A stretch of DNA of 64,000 nucleotides from Arthrobacter methylotrophus. Its GTDB lineage: Bacteria; Actinomycetota; Actinomycetes; Actinomycetales; Micrococcaceae. Under the pieces are notes generated by a model. The model saw only the letters and a list, made by a program, of their open reading frames with translations, did no database searches and was not told where the DNA came from. The stretch spans positions 3,906,001 to 3,970,000 of the forward strand of contig NZ_BAABED010000001.1 of assembly GCF_039539965.1 (NCBI RefSeq). Direction: 5' to 3'. Shown piece after piece: positions 1-8,347 of this stretch; position 1 is the stretch's first letter, and every line of letters starts with the position of its first letter. The position numbers and the translations under genes are program-made.

Positions 1-720
1 ATGGCGTTCGGCCTCCTGGGCAGCACCCCGACCTTCGTGCCGTGGTTGCGGTGGCTGGTGTTGTTTGGTGGTTTCGCCGCCGCAGCCGGACTGCTCGCGG
101 GACGCTTCGCCTCGCCTCTCCTCCAACGCACGACGGCGGTGCTCGCCCTCGCGGCCTCGCTCGCCGGCCCTCTGGCGTACTCCATTTCAACGGCATCCGT
201 ACCGCACAGTGGCGCAATCGTCAGCGCCGGTCCCGCCACCGGATTCGGTGGCTTCGGCGCAGGCGGCTTCGGCGCAGGCGGCTTCGGGCAAAACACGCCG
301 CCTCGACCCCTCCAGCAGCCGGGGACCCAAGGCGGCTTTGGTGGCGCTCGGCAAGGCGGCATGGGCGGCTTGCTCGGCGCCAGCACGCCGTCGTCGGAAT
401 TGGTTTCCGCGCTGAAAACCGGAGCTGCGAACTACACTTGGGCGGCCGCCGTCGTTGGCTCCAACAATGCGGCCGGTTACCAGCTGGCCACCGAGCTGCC
501 GGTCATGGCGGTGGGCGGCTTCAACGGCACGGACCCTGCCCCCACGCTCCAGCAGTTTGAACAGCTCGTGGCGCAAGGCAAGATCCACTACTTCATTGCC
601 AGCGGGACCATGCAAGCCAACAGCGGATCGAACGATCCGGCCCAGATCGCGCAATGGGTGGCTGCGAACTTCCAAGCACAGACCATCGGCGGGACCAGTG
701 TGTACGCGCTGGCGGGCTAA
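1..720 (+). CDS. C-terminal part of a GT39-type membrane glycosyltransferase (partial)
   Basis: The reading frame is open from the first base, so the true start lies outside the window and the ATG at base 1 is probably internal. What remains is two hydrophobic helices (about residues 13-32 and 40-62), a Gly-rich linker with GFGAGGFGAGGFG, and a soluble domain (about 130-239) with VGSNNAAGYQLAT, VGGFNGTDPAPT and KIHYFIASG. That layout matches the extracytoplasmic C-terminal domain of actinobacterial ArnT/mannosyltransferase-like family 39 enzymes, which transfer sugars from lipid carriers at the membrane. Family assignment is from memory of these motifs; the catalytic N-terminal part is not in the window. 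Confidence 0.72.
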   Translation: MAFGLLGSTPTFVPWLRWLVLFGGFAAAAGLLAGRFASPLLQRTTAVLALAASLAGPLAYSISTASVPHSGAIVSAGPATGFGGFGAGGFGAGGFGQNTPPRPLQQPGTQGGFGGARQGGMGGLLGASTPSSELVSALKTGAANYTWAAAVVGSNNAAGYQLATELPVMAVGGFNGTDPAPTLQQFEQLVAQGKIHYFIASGTMQANSGSNDPAQIAQWVAANFQAQTIGGTSVYALAG

Positions 721-726
721 GGGCGG

Positions 727-1404
727 CTAGAACCGGAGCTCGACCACCCGGCGGCCCGAAGCGTCCAGACCGGCCATGGCAGTGACAGCTGAGTAATCCG
801 CGATCTGCCAGAGCCCTTCCGCCGCCTCGCCGCCGGCGTCGCCCACCACCACGGTCCGCATGCCCGCCGCACGGGCGGCAGCGATGCCCGCCGGGGCATC
901 TTCGAAGACGACCACGTCGGCAGGCTCGGCACCCAACAGCGCGGCTGCCGTGAGGTAGCCTTCAGGGTCCGGCTTGCCGCGCGTCACTGCCTCAGCGGTA
1001 ACAGTGGTCGCTGGCATCTCGAGTCCGGCTGCCTTCATGCGCGCGCTGGCGAGGATGCGATCGGCCGAGGTGACCATGGCGACGGCGTCGGAAGGCAGGG
1101 ACTCCAGCAAGTCCGCGGCCCCTGGCAACGCCACTATTCCATCCGTCCGGGTCCGTTCCATCTCGCCGAGTTCCTCGGCGAGCGCATCGAGGTCAGCTCC
1201 CTCTGGGGCGAAGCGACGCACCGTGTCCTTGGCCTGGATCCCGTGCGAAGTCCGCAGGATCTCTTCGATGTCCAGGCCATACCGGCCCGCGAATTCGCTC
1301 CATACTTGCTCCACGATCGCGGTGGAATCCACCAGGGTGCCGTCCATATCGAAGAGGACTGCCCGGACAGCCAGGGTTTTCACGGCTTCAGCAGAAAAGT
1401 TCAT
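727..1404 (-). CDS. HAD-superfamily sugar-phosphatase-like hydrolase
   Basis: A 225-residue cytosolic HAD hydrolase. Motif I is FDMDGTLVDS, with nucleophile Asp19 and Asp21; VTSAD fits motif II and VVFEDAPAGIAAARAAGM is the typical motif III/IV region. The helical cap sits between motif I and II. This pattern (GS1/beta-phosphoglucomutase/DOG phosphatase group) usually dephosphorylates small sugar phosphates, but the substrate cannot be read from the sequence. The gene is convergent with the preceding glycosyltransferase, leaving 6 bp between the two stop codons. The ATG at 1404 is preceded by a weak GGATGG. Confidence 0.85.
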   Translation of the reverse strand: MNFSAEAVKTLAVRAVLFDMDGTLVDSTAIVEQVWSEFAGRYGLDIEEILRTSHGIQAKDTVRRFAPEGADLDALAEELGEMERTRTDGIVALPGAADLLESLPSDAVAMVTSADRILASARMKAAGLEMPATTVTAEAVTRGKPDPEGYLTAAALLGAEPADVVVFEDAPAGIAAARAAGMRTVVVGDAGGEAAEGLWQIADYSAVTAMAGLDASGRRVVELRF

Positions 1405-1458
1405 GCATCCATCCTGCCTGCCCTGCGGCTCCGCTGCCCAACTCTTACAGTGTGAGTC

Positions 1459-1836
1459 CTAACCGTTGGGCCGGTGCGGGATGTATTGGACGGCCCATTT
1501 GTTGCCGTCCGGATCGGCGAAGTAGACGAAGTGACCCCAGTCCTGGACGTCGATGTCGCTGACGTCCACGCCATTGGCCTTGAGCTGGCTGTGGGCCTCA
1601 TGGATGTCGCCCACCACCATCTGCAGGCTCGGGGCAGTGCCTGGAGGTGCGTCGTTGAGTCCCTCCCCGATGCAGATGGAGCAGGCCGAGCCCGGTGGCG
1701 TCAACTGGACAAAGCGGATGCCGTCCATGGGCCGCTCGTCGTAATCGGCGTTGAAGCCCACCTTGTTGACGTAGAAATCCTTGGCGCGGTCCACATCGGA
1801 CACAGGGACAAACACAAGTTCAAGTTTCCAGTCCAT
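1459..1836 (-). CDS. VOC (glyoxalase/bleomycin-resistance fold) protein
   Basis: A 125-residue single VOC unit starting MDWKLELVFVPVSDVDRAKD. It contains the usual beta-alpha-beta-beta-beta repeats, with VSDVDRAKDFY at the first strand-helix and FADPDGNKWAVQ at the end of the second. VOC proteins are metal-dependent lyases, isomerases, dioxygenases or drug binders; the substrate is unknown here. The open frame extends upstream on the minus strand into upp, but that part has non-coding composition, so the ATG at 1836 was chosen. It lies downstream of upp on the same strand and may be cotranscribed. Confidence 0.8.
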   Translation of the reverse strand: MDWKLELVFVPVSDVDRAKDFYVNKVGFNADYDERPMDGIRFVQLTPPGSACSICIGEGLNDAPPGTAPSLQMVVGDIHEAHSQLKANGVDVSDIDVQDWGHFVYFADPDGNKWAVQYIPHRPNG

Positions 1837-1919
1837 GCGCCAAAGGCTATCCGCGGAGGCGGGAAACCGGTAGGGGCCGCCTTGACCCGGCTCCGTCCGC
1901 CGGGACCGCCGGCGGTGAG

Positions 1920-2555
1920 CTAGCCCGCCACCCCGTACAGGCGGTCTCCCGCGTCGCCCAGGCCCGGCACGATGTAGGCCTTCTCGTTGAGTTTCTCGTC
2001 GATCGAGGCGAGGACGATCTTGACGTTGGCTTCGGAAAGCTCTTCTTCCAGCTTGGCCAGGCCCTCCGGGGCGGCGAGCAGGCAGATGCACGTCACGTCC
2101 GAGGCACCGCGTTTGAAGAGGAACTTGATGGCCTCGCGAAGGGTACCGCCGGTGGCAAGCATGGGGTCCAGGACGAAGATCTGGCGGCCGGTGAGGTCCT
2201 CAGGCAGACGCTCGGCGTAGGTGATAATGTCCAGGGTTTCTTCGTCGCGGGCCATGCCCAGGAAGCCCACTTCGGCGGTGGGAACCAGCTTGGTCATGCC
2301 CTCCAGCATGCCGAGGCCTGCGCGCAGGATGGGGACAACCAGGGGCGTGGGCTTGGTGAAGGCGGTACCGATCGCCTTGGTGACGGGAGTTTCGATTTCA
2401 ACCGGCTCGGTCCTGACCTCGCGGGTAGCCTCGTAGGCCAGGAGGGTGACGAGTTCTTCGGTGAGTTGCCGGAAGACCGGTGAAGGAGTGTTCTTGTCCC
2501 GCAGAACGGTGAGCTTGTGAGCGACCAGCGGGTGGTCCACGACGAGTGTGCGCAT
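1920..2555 (-). CDS. upp: Uracil phosphoribosyltransferase
   Basis: A 211-residue enzyme that salvages uracil: uracil plus PRPP gives UMP. It begins [20 protein letters not shown], the standard Upp N-terminus, contains PILRAGLGM and the PRPP-binding loop DPMLATGGT, and ends with [11 protein letters not shown], the conserved uracil-binding C-terminus. Length is normal for the family. The start codon is 23 bp from the divergent tadA start. No Shine-Dalgarno sequence sits at a useful distance; a GATAGT -10-like box about 9 nt upstream suggests a leaderless transcript. Confidence 0.95.
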   Translation of the reverse strand: MRTLVVDHPLVAHKLTVLRDKNTPSPVFRQLTEELVTLLAYEATREVRTEPVEIETPVTKAIGTAFTKPTPLVVPILRAGLGMLEGMTKLVPTAEVGFLGMARDEETLDIITYAERLPEDLTGRQIFVLDPMLATGGTLREAIKFLFKRGASDVTCICLLAAPEGLAKLEEELSEANVKIVLASIDEKLNEKAYIVPGLGDAGDRLYGVAG

Positions 2556-2578
2556 GACTCCAAAACTATCATTGAGGC
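2556..2578. promoter_or_regulatory. Compact divergent upp/tadA start region, possibly leaderless both ways
   Basis: Only 23 bp separate the two divergent ATG codons. TATCAT (2567-2572) reads as a -10 box 6 nt before the tadA ATG. On the other strand GATAGT, largely the same bases, lies about 9 nt before the upp ATG. Purine runs exist but sit 1-3 nt from the ATGs, too close for ordinary ribosome binding. Convincing -35 boxes were not seen. Confidence 0.4.
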
Positions 2579-3088
2579 ATGAGCACCAACGAGCATTATC
2601 ACGCAGAGCATGCGGCCTGGATGGGCCTGGCCCTGGACGAGGCCCGCCGTGCCCTCGACACGGAGGATGTCCCGATCGGTGCTGTTGTTCTAGGGCCCGA
2701 CGGCGGTGTGCTGGGTGCCGGCCGGAACGAACGGGAAGCGCACGGCGACCCGACGGCGCACGCGGAGATCGTCGCCATCCGTGAGGCGGCTGCCGCGCTG
2801 CAGCGCCACGCCCTTGAACTCGGCGAAGGTGGAGACGGTTGGCGGCTGGAGGACTGCACGTTGGTGGTGACATTGGAGCCGTGCGCGATGTGCGCCGGAG
2901 CCATCGTGCTGGCTCGGATTCCCCGGGTGGTGTTCGGCGCCTGGGATGAAAAGGCCGGTGCCGCCGGATCGGTGTTCGACATCCTGCGAGAACGCCGGCT
3001 CAACCATTGGGTGGAGGTCTATCCAGGCGTACGCGAGGAGGAATGTTCCGAGTTGCTGCGCGACTTCTTCGCGGCCCACCGGAAGTAG
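2579..3088 (+). CDS. tadA: tRNA-specific adenosine deaminase TadA
   Basis: A 169-residue zinc deaminase that converts A34 of tRNA-Arg(ACG) to inosine. The zinc and catalytic motif TAHAE (His61, Glu63) and PCAMC (Cys102, Cys105) are intact. The C-terminus [22 protein letters not shown] is typical of bacterial TadA, which separates it from guanine or cytosine deaminases. It is divergent from upp, an arrangement common in actinobacteria. The start at 2579 gives the usual N-terminal helix; translation may be leaderless. Confidence 0.93.
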   Translation: MSTNEHYHAEHAAWMGLALDEARRALDTEDVPIGAVVLGPDGGVLGAGRNEREAHGDPTAHAEIVAIREAAAALQRHALELGEGGDGWRLEDCTLVVTLEPCAMCAGAIVLARIPRVVFGAWDEKAGAAGSVFDILRERRLNHWVEVYPGVREEECSELLRDFFAAHRK

Positions 3089-3234
3089 CAGCCAGGTGCC
3101 TACGCGTCGGATTCTGCGCAATCATTCGAATGGATCAACCCCAGCGCCTTGGAATCACGCGGCAGCCAACTTCCGGGAGTGGAATGATCCAGCAAAATCC
3201 GCCGCCGGCCCGTGACTCTTGAATTCGCGGGGTG

Positions 3235-3262
3235 TTGGACGTCAGATGGTCTCAGGTAGCAC
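3235..3262 (+). promoter_or_regulatory. Candidate promoter of the VOC-acyP operon
   Basis: TTGGAC (3235-3240), a 16-bp spacer and TAGCAC (3257-3262) resemble a sigma-70-type promoter and stand 17 bp before the ATG at 3280. The -10 match is weak. Confidence 0.3.
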
Positions 3263-3279
3263 ACCCCACGGAGGTCACG

Positions 3280-3666
3280 ATGACGGTCTCTTTCAACCAC
3301 ACCATCGTCTATGCAACGGACAAGCGCCGTTCGGCGGAGTTCCTGGCCAAGGTGCTCGGACTGCCGCAACCCCAGCCCATGTGGTCCTTCATGACCGTGT
3401 CCCTTGACCATGGAGTGGCGCTCGATTTTGCCACGGCGGACCGGCCCATCTCCCCGCAGCACTACGCTTTCTTGGTCAGTGAGGAGGACTTCGACGGAAT
3501 CTTCGCCCGAATCCAGGCCGAGGGCGTCTCCTACTGGGCGGACCCGGCGCGGTACCGCCCGCAACAGATCAACCACAACGACGGCGGTCGCGGCGTCTAT
3601 TTCGCGGATCCGGACGGGCATTTCCTCGAAGCGATCACGCGTCCGTATGGATCGGGTTCCGCATGA
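3280..3666 (+). CDS. VOC family protein
   Basis: A 128-residue VOC-fold protein. SFNHTIVYATDKRRSAEFLA opens the first module and GVYFADPDGHFLEAITRPYG closes the second, leaving metal-ligand-type residues His7 and a C-terminal Glu. This resembles the small glyoxalase-like group near fosfomycin/bleomycin resistance proteins; the substrate is unknown. The ATG at 3280 was preferred to an upstream in-frame codon at 3232 because GGAGG lies 5-6 nt before it. It overlaps acyP by ATGA, so the two genes are probably translationally coupled. Confidence 0.85.
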   Translation: MTVSFNHTIVYATDKRRSAEFLAKVLGLPQPQPMWSFMTVSLDHGVALDFATADRPISPQHYAFLVSEEDFDGIFARIQAEGVSYWADPARYRPQQINHNDGGRGVYFADPDGHFLEAITRPYGSGSA

Positions 3667-3941
3667 ATTCGCTAGTACGCGTCACGGCCACGGTGACTGG
3701 TCGCGTCCAAGGCGTGGGATTCCGCTACTCGACACTGCACCAAGCCCGGTGGCTCGGGCTGACAGGTGAAGCGAGCAACCTCATGGACGGCTCGGTGCAG
3801 GTGATCGCAGAGGGTGACCGGCATGCCGTCGACTCCTTGCTGGGATGGCTGCAGTCCCGCAACGCCCCTGGCCGGGTGAGGCACGTGGATGCGGTTTTCA
3901 CTCCGGCCACCGGGGAGTTCTCCAGCTTCGATGTGGGCTGA
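3663..3941 (+). CDS. acyP: Acylphosphatase
   Basis: A 92-residue acylphosphatase that hydrolyses carboxyl-phosphate bonds in small acyl phosphates. The phosphate-binding loop GRVQGVGFR carries catalytic Arg21, and Asn39 sits in the second motif (SNLMDGSV), though the usual N-R/L-P-D-G pattern is slightly changed. It overlaps the preceding VOC gene by 4 bp. Its last 37 bp and the following 13 bp recur exactly 1537 bp downstream, so the acyP 3' end has been duplicated around an inserted segment. Confidence 0.92.
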   Translation: MNSLVRVTATVTGRVQGVGFRYSTLHQARWLGLTGEASNLMDGSVQVIAEGDRHAVDSLLGWLQSRNAPGRVRHVDAVFTPATGEFSSFDVG

Positions 3942-3954
3942 ACCGGAGGGAGGC
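3905..3954. repeat. 50-bp direct repeat, copy 1 (3' end of acyP)
   Basis: Bases 3905-3954 are identical to 5442-5491. This copy holds the last codons and stop of acyP plus 13 bp downstream. Three of the next four bases also match, ending in a stop triplet (tta here, cta in copy 2) that serves as the stop of the convergent gene only in copy 2. Confidence 0.95.
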
Positions 3955-4122
3955 TTAGGGCCCATTTACCGGGAGCCATCTTCGGGACGGTCTGGCGAGC
4001 ACACGTCATAAATCCAAGAGAGTTACAAACTTGCAATTCAAATACTAGGATTCCCGTTGGTGCGCTTCACAGCGCCTGTGACGGCCGCGCACGCTGACTG
4101 ATATCGAAAATGGGGATCCTCT

Positions 4123-5433
4123 TTGTCGAACCACACACCACCGGGCCGTTTCCGCCTGCCCACCTCCACCATCTGCACGGGCATCGTTGCCCTCCTCCTT
4201 CTCTTCGTGAGCATCTTCGCCACCGGTTTCGGCGGCTTCCTGATCATGCTGGCCCTCATTGGCCTGATCACCGGCCTATACATTGCCGCGACCGGCCGGC
4301 GATCGTGGGCGATGGTGCCCGGAGGCCGCAGAGCCGGAGCCATCATTCTGTCCTGCACGCTGGTGCTTTTCATCCTCGGGGCCACCCTGTCCCCGAAGAA
4401 GCCCCAGGACAGCCTCGACGCATCCTCGGCCGCAGCCGCCGCCCGGCTGGCCACAGCAACCGCCTCCCCCACCCGGGCCTCCACGCCGACGTCGACGCCG
4501 TCCCAAACGGGCGAGCCGCTGGATCCGGACATCGTCACCGAACTCGCCACGACCGCCTCGTACACGGCGCCCAACGCCCAGCCTGCCTACGCGAGCAAAG
4601 CCGTGGACCTCCTGTCCACCCTTGCGGTCAAGGGCCGGGCACCGATGACCGGGTACGACCGCTCACAGTTCGGCCAGGCCTGGGCCGACGTCGACCGAAA
4701 CGGCTGCGACACCCGCAACGACATCCTCAAACGCGACCTGACCCAGCTCAGCTACACGAACAGTCTTCCGTGCAAGGTCCAGACTGGCACCCTGGCCGAT
4801 CCGTACACGGGCAAGTCCATCGGGTTCGTCCGCGGCACCAGCACGAGCGCCGCGGTGCAGATCGACCACGTAGTTGCCCTCGGCGACGCCTGGCAGAAGG
4901 GCGCCCAGCAACTGAGCCTGGAACAACGCACGGCCTTCGCCAACGACCCGCTGAACCTCCAAGCCACCGACGGTCCGACGAACGTCCAGAAGGGCGACGG
5001 CGACACGGCCACTTGGCTGCCGCCGAACAAGAGCTTCCGTTGCGACTACGTCGCCCGGCAGATCTCCGTCAAGGCCACGTACAACCTCTGGGTCACCCAG
5101 GCCGAACACGACGCCATGGCCAACGTCCTGGCCGACTGCCCCAACCAAACCGCCCCCACCAACGCCAAAGCACCGGCCACGCCCTCCCCTGCCGCACCCG
5201 CCCAGGACGCTGCACCGGCCCCGGCAGCACCCGCACCTGCACCCGTTCAGGCACCCGCACCTGCACCCGTTCAGGCCCCTGCCCCGGCCCCGGTTCAGGC
5301 GCCTGCGCCGGCCCCGGCACCGGTTCCAGGGGGCGGAGCAACCGCGCAATGCAACGACGGCACACTCTCCTATTCGGCGAACCACCAAGGCACGTGCTCC
5401 CACCACGGCGGGGTGGCCATCTGGTACAAATAA
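4123..5433 (+). CDS. Membrane-anchored nuclease-like protein (DUF1524/HNH plus DUF3761)
   Basis: A 436-residue protein with a likely TTG start. Hydrophobic helices lie at about 16-35, 37-56 and 72-90, then a Ser/Thr/Pro-rich linker, then a DUF1524/GmrSD-C-type His-Me-finger nuclease domain (about 160-335) with catalytic-type QIDHVVALGDAW (Asp248, His249) and NDPLNL (274-279). An Ala/Pro repeat linker (PAPAPVQA units) follows, and a Cys-rich DUF3761-like tail with CNDGTLS and CSHHGGVA. It is probably a surface-exposed nuclease. The gene sits alone between two copies of the acyP 3' end, which suggests insertion. Substrate and biological role are unknown. Confidence 0.75.
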   Translation: MSNHTPPGRFRLPTSTICTGIVALLLLFVSIFATGFGGFLIMLALIGLITGLYIAATGRRSWAMVPGGRRAGAIILSCTLVLFILGATLSPKKPQDSLDASSAAAAARLATATASPTRASTPTSTPSQTGEPLDPDIVTELATTASYTAPNAQPAYASKAVDLLSTLAVKGRAPMTGYDRSQFGQAWADVDRNGCDTRNDILKRDLTQLSYTNSLPCKVQTGTLADPYTGKSIGFVRGTSTSAAVQIDHVVALGDAWQKGAQQLSLEQRTAFANDPLNLQATDGPTNVQKGDGDTATWLPPNKSFRCDYVARQISVKATYNLWVTQAEHDAMANVLADCPNQTAPTNAKAPATPSPAAPAQDAAPAPAAPAPAPVQAPAPAPVQAPAPAPVQAPAPAPAPVPGGGATAQCNDGTLSYSANHQGTCSHHGGVAIWYK

Positions 5434-5441
5434 CGCCAGAA

Positions 5442-5491
5442 GGCCACCGGGGAGTTCTCCAGCTTCGATGTGGGCTGAACCGGAGGGAGGC
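5442..5491. repeat. 50-bp direct repeat, copy 2
   Basis: Exact copy of 3905-3954. Here the acyP 3' end is an orphan fragment without the rest of the gene, and it runs directly into the stop codon (cta, 5492-5494) of the convergent winged-helix gene. The ancestral order was therefore most likely acyP, about 13 bp, then the convergent gene. Confidence 0.95.
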
Positions 5492-6706
5492 CTAGACCGC
5501 GTTCGCCTCGTCCAGGGCATCGATGCGTTTCTGCCGTGACGCCGGCGAATCCAGGCTGAACGAACGGAAATCACCCAGGTCCTCGCGGATCCAGGCCTCC
5601 ACCTCACGGATCCGCTGTGTGACGGCAGCGCTTGGCTTGGCGAAGGTCCAGGCTGCGATCCGTTCCTTGCCCGGATCGTATTGCCACAGACCGATGATCC
5701 GTCCTCGATCCAGGATCGGGTGGTCCGACAGGTCCGCCTGCAACGCGAGCGTCGTGTCCAAGACTTTCCTGCCGCGGTCCTCACCGGCCAGCATGTCGGC
5801 GGAGTTCCGGCGCAACAGCACTAGGGAGTCCGTCCCGGCCAAGAGGTGGATCTGTTCCTCCTGCGGTGCCTTGAATGCGGAAAGGCGTTCGACGTCGTCG
5901 GGCAGCATCCACAGCGGCTCGCCGGCCGCCGCGGTCACTTCGACGGCGTCGACGGCGGTCAACGCCGCCTTGCTCTGCGCGACCGTGAAGCCCGTGAACC
6001 ATTGGCTCTGCTTGAACGTCGCACCGCCGGTCCACCGCAGATACCGTTCGATCAAGCGTGTGCGGGCGGCGTCGTCGTCGATGGTGCTGGGCGGCAGCGC
6101 CCAAGAGGTGTAGGCGTAGCGCTGCTGGTCGAGGCGGCCGTTGACGGGGACGCGACGGATGCGGCCATCGGCTTGCAGGAGGCCCAAAGCGGTGGGCAGG
6201 GTGGTTGCCGCACCCTTTTTCTTGCCTTCTTCGCCGAGGCTTCGGACGGATTCGCCGAGCTCGTCCTTGAGCTGTTTGGGGTCCATGGGGTCGCTGGACT
6301 CGGTGAGGGTGTGCAGCACTTGCTCTTCGAGCAGGGTGATCTCACCGCGTTCGACGCCGAGCCGTGCCAGGACCCTGAAGGGCGCCACCGCGGCTTCCCG
6401 GCCCACCTGCAGACCCCAGGCGAAATCGTTCCGACCGAGGACATAGGTGCATCCGCGGGCCGTGGGTAGTTCGTGGATTTTCAAGTCCGCGACGTCCTGG
6501 TCCGCTTCTTCGCGCCCGATCCCGGCGCGGGCGAAGAGCGTCAGGTACGGGTTGGCGCCGCCCACGGAACGGGCCCAGCCGGCGTGGTCCAGGACTTCTT
6601 CCGAGGACTTGCCGGCGAGCGAGCCGTCGAGTCCCTGCCTATGCCAGGCCCAGGCGCGGAGCAGTTCCGGAGTGAGCGTTTGTGTGGAAAGCACGGCGGA
6701 CGTCAT
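5492..6706 (-). CDS. Winged-helix DNA-binding protein of the HTH_42/AlkZ-like family
   Basis: About 404 residues from the ATG at 6706 (a GTG at 6721 is possible). Family signs are the tandem winged-helix architecture, LTPELLRAWAWHRQGLDG at the N-terminus, FKQSQWFTGF (a Q-x-Q motif, residues 238 and 240 counted from the GTG) and DHPILDRGRIIGLWQYDPG near the C-terminus. Relatives include AlkZ, a DNA glycosylase that unhooks interstrand crosslinks using a QxQ motif; most family members are uncharacterised. A DNA-repair role is an inference. It is convergent with acyP. Confidence 0.78.
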   Translation of the reverse strand: MTSAVLSTQTLTPELLRAWAWHRQGLDGSLAGKSSEEVLDHAGWARSVGGANPYLTLFARAGIGREEADQDVADLKIHELPTARGCTYVLGRNDFAWGLQVGREAAVAPFRVLARLGVERGEITLLEEQVLHTLTESSDPMDPKQLKDELGESVRSLGEEGKKKGAATTLPTALGLLQADGRIRRVPVNGRLDQQRYAYTSWALPPSTIDDDAARTRLIERYLRWTGGATFKQSQWFTGFTVAQSKAALTAVDAVEVTAAAGEPLWMLPDDVERLSAFKAPQEEQIHLLAGTDSLVLLRRNSADMLAGEDRGRKVLDTTLALQADLSDHPILDRGRIIGLWQYDPGKERIAAWTFAKPSAAVTQRIREVEAWIREDLGDFRSFSLDSPASRQKRIDALDEANAV

Positions 6707-6746
6707 GGCCCCATTCTGCACTGTTTGCCCGCCATTTATCGCTGGG

Positions 6747-7322
6747 TTAGATCGTGCGGAGGATTTCTACAGCTTCGTCCATCCCGTAGCGGCTGGTAAG
6801 TATGTCGAGTATTGAGTCGATGGAGATGACAGGTCCGTTCCGCCCGCTTCTGCTGGATATGGCGGTGACGGCTGACAGTGCCCGGGCAGGATCGAGCGCG
6901 ACCGTCTGGTAGGCGAAAGCCTGGGGACTTATGACAGCGATCCCCTCCGGGATCTTGTCTGCCGGGAGGTCTTTTACGTTTTCGGTGATGATGGCACCGG
7001 CGCCTCCGACGACGGAGGCCGCGACAAGGTGTTCGTCATCCGGATCGGGGAGCCCGTATTTGCCGTCGAGCCCTTCCCATCCGACAACCTCGGATCCCTC
7101 AAAAGCCTTACGCATCTGCCCCACCAGATGGGAGGCGAGTTCTGCGGCCACGGAGCTGGCGGCCCCGCGCTGTACACGTTTTTTGTGCTCGTGGTATTCC
7201 AGCTCGTCCAAGATCGCTGAACTCCAGATGGGCCGGTAAAGCCCTTCCACGGCCAGGGACAGTAGAAAGTCACGCTGCAGGCTGGGCCACAGGACGCAAG
7301 TATCCAGGAGGGCGGTGAACAT
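6747..7322 (-). CDS. PIN-domain toxin-like ribonuclease
   Basis: A 191-residue PIN protein. Acidic catalytic residues expected for the fold are visible: Asp7 in LLDTCVLWP, Glu40 in SSAILDELE, and the DPDDEHL cluster at 93-99. The C-terminal 60 residues extend beyond a minimal VapC. It follows the HTH gene by 12 bp on the same strand, an antitoxin-then-toxin order, so it is probably the toxin of a VapBC-like pair cutting RNA. The target RNA is unknown. Confidence 0.82.
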   Translation of the reverse strand: MFTALLDTCVLWPSLQRDFLLSLAVEGLYRPIWSSAILDELEYHEHKKRVQRGAASSVAAELASHLVGQMRKAFEGSEVVGWEGLDGKYGLPDPDDEHLVAASVVGGAGAIITENVKDLPADKIPEGIAVISPQAFAYQTVALDPARALSAVTAISSRSGRNGPVISIDSILDILTSRYGMDEAVEILRTI

Positions 7323-7334
7323 TCCCTCATCATG

Positions 7335-7871
7335 TCAAAGGCTGCGGGCGCTTCGGCGGCGCGCTGAGATGACACGGCGGGCTTCTTTCAGGTCCGCCAG
7401 CGTGCCTCTGACGTCGTCCTCGTCGTCGAAGGGAGCCGCGGTCGCTTCCAGCGCGGCGTATTGCGCTGCCCTCCGGAGTTCCCTGAAGTCCAGGACATCC
7501 TGGAGCAAGACCCGGCGGTGGGCACCGATCTTTTCAAAGGGAATCTTGCCTTCGTCGAGAAACTTGATCAGGGTGGGACGGCTGATCCCCAGAAGGTCGG
7601 CGGCCTGCTGCGTCGTCATCTTCATGGACTGCGGGGAAACCGTTACTGCGAGCCCCTGGCGCATTGCATCAATGACCTGCAGCAGCACGGGGTAGATGGC
7701 GGCAGGGATTTCGACCTGTTCCCCGGCCTCCGCACCGGCAAGGAAATACCGCGAGGGTGGAAGGCCGCGGCCGGCGTTCTCGTGTGCTTTGAGGAAGTCG
7801 TAAATTTCGGCCAGTCCCCGGCTTTCCTCCCGTGGAACATACGTTTCTGACTTTAATGCTGTAGCACTCAT
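7335..7871 (-). CDS. Antitoxin with excisionase-type HTH
   Basis: A 178-residue protein. The middle carries a MerR/excisionase-like helix-turn-helix, MTTQQAADLLGISRPTLIKF (residues about 85-104), followed by GKIPFEKIGAHRRVLLQDVL, the typical wing. The acidic C-terminal tail may neutralise the PIN toxin encoded next. The ATG at 7871 was chosen over GTG 7877 because AAGGAG lies 5 nt before it. Autoregulation through the HTH is likely for this class of toxin-antitoxin systems. Confidence 0.8.
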   Translation of the reverse strand: MSATALKSETYVPREESRGLAEIYDFLKAHENAGRGLPPSRYFLAGAEAGEQVEIPAAIYPVLLQVIDAMRQGLAVTVSPQSMKMTTQQAADLLGISRPTLIKFLDEGKIPFEKIGAHRRVLLQDVLDFRELRRAAQYAALEATAAPFDDEDDVRGTLADLKEARRVISARRRSARSL

Positions 7872-7880
7872 GACCACTCC

Positions 7881-7892
7881 TTAGAGTACTAA
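7881..7892. promoter_or_regulatory. Candidate operator of the PIN/HTH pair
   Basis: TTAG-AGTA-CTAA is a 12-bp imperfect palindrome just upstream of the ribosome-binding site of the antitoxin gene, in the right place for autorepression. Confidence 0.3.
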
Positions 7893-7949
7893 ACGTAACT
7901 TATTTCGTTTCTTGCGTCTACCGGGTCATCCGCGGCTGTCCCGGAGGAA

Positions 7950-8345
7950 CTATCGTTCGAACTCCAGGGAATAGCCTGCCCACGCGTCGGGATGTTCGCG
8001 GAGAAGGACGTCGACGCCGGCGAGCGCACCGCCGTCGTCGCTCTCGCGGACTTTTGCCGCGACCGCCTCGGCGATGAAGCGGGCCAGGACTTCCGTCGTC
8101 GTGAGCTGTCCTTCGAAGTCGGGATGCTCGTCAAGGTTCTTGTAGTCCAGCCCCTCAAGCACATCGTCCAGGAGGGTTCCGGCGGCTCCGATGTCCAGGA
8201 CGATGGCGTCGTCGTTCAACTCCGCCCGACGGAACGTCACCTCTGCCACGAGGGTGGCTCCGTGGAGTCCCTGGGCCGGGCCGAACGACTCCCGCGGAAG
8301 GCTGTGGGCAATCATGAAGTGCCTGCGCACGGTGAGGCTGAACAT
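7950..8345 (-). CDS. 6-pyruvoyl/6-carboxytetrahydropterin synthase-like protein
   Basis: A 131-residue T-fold protein of the PTPS/QueD family. His14 (HFMIAHS) and His28 (LHGATL) match two of the three zinc ligands, but the canonical H-x-H is H-G-A here and no cysteine sits at the usual catalytic position. The C-terminal LDEHPDF and TTTEVLARFIAEAV fit the catalytic His and substrate Glu region. This variant is recognisable in actinobacteria next to an alcohol-dehydrogenase gene, as here, where 2 bp separate them. The reaction is uncertain; classic queuosine synthesis is doubtful because no queC or queE is present. Confidence 0.72.
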   Translation of the reverse strand: MFSLTVRRHFMIAHSLPRESFGPAQGLHGATLVAEVTFRRAELNDDAIVLDIGAAGTLLDDVLEGLDYKNLDEHPDFEGQLTTTEVLARFIAEAVAAKVRESDDGGALAGVDVLLREHPDAWAGYSLEFER

Positions 8346-8347
8346 CG

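Noticed and set aside
4110..5495. Long rightward open frame in another phase
   Set aside because: High His/Arg/Pro shadow of the nuclease gene.
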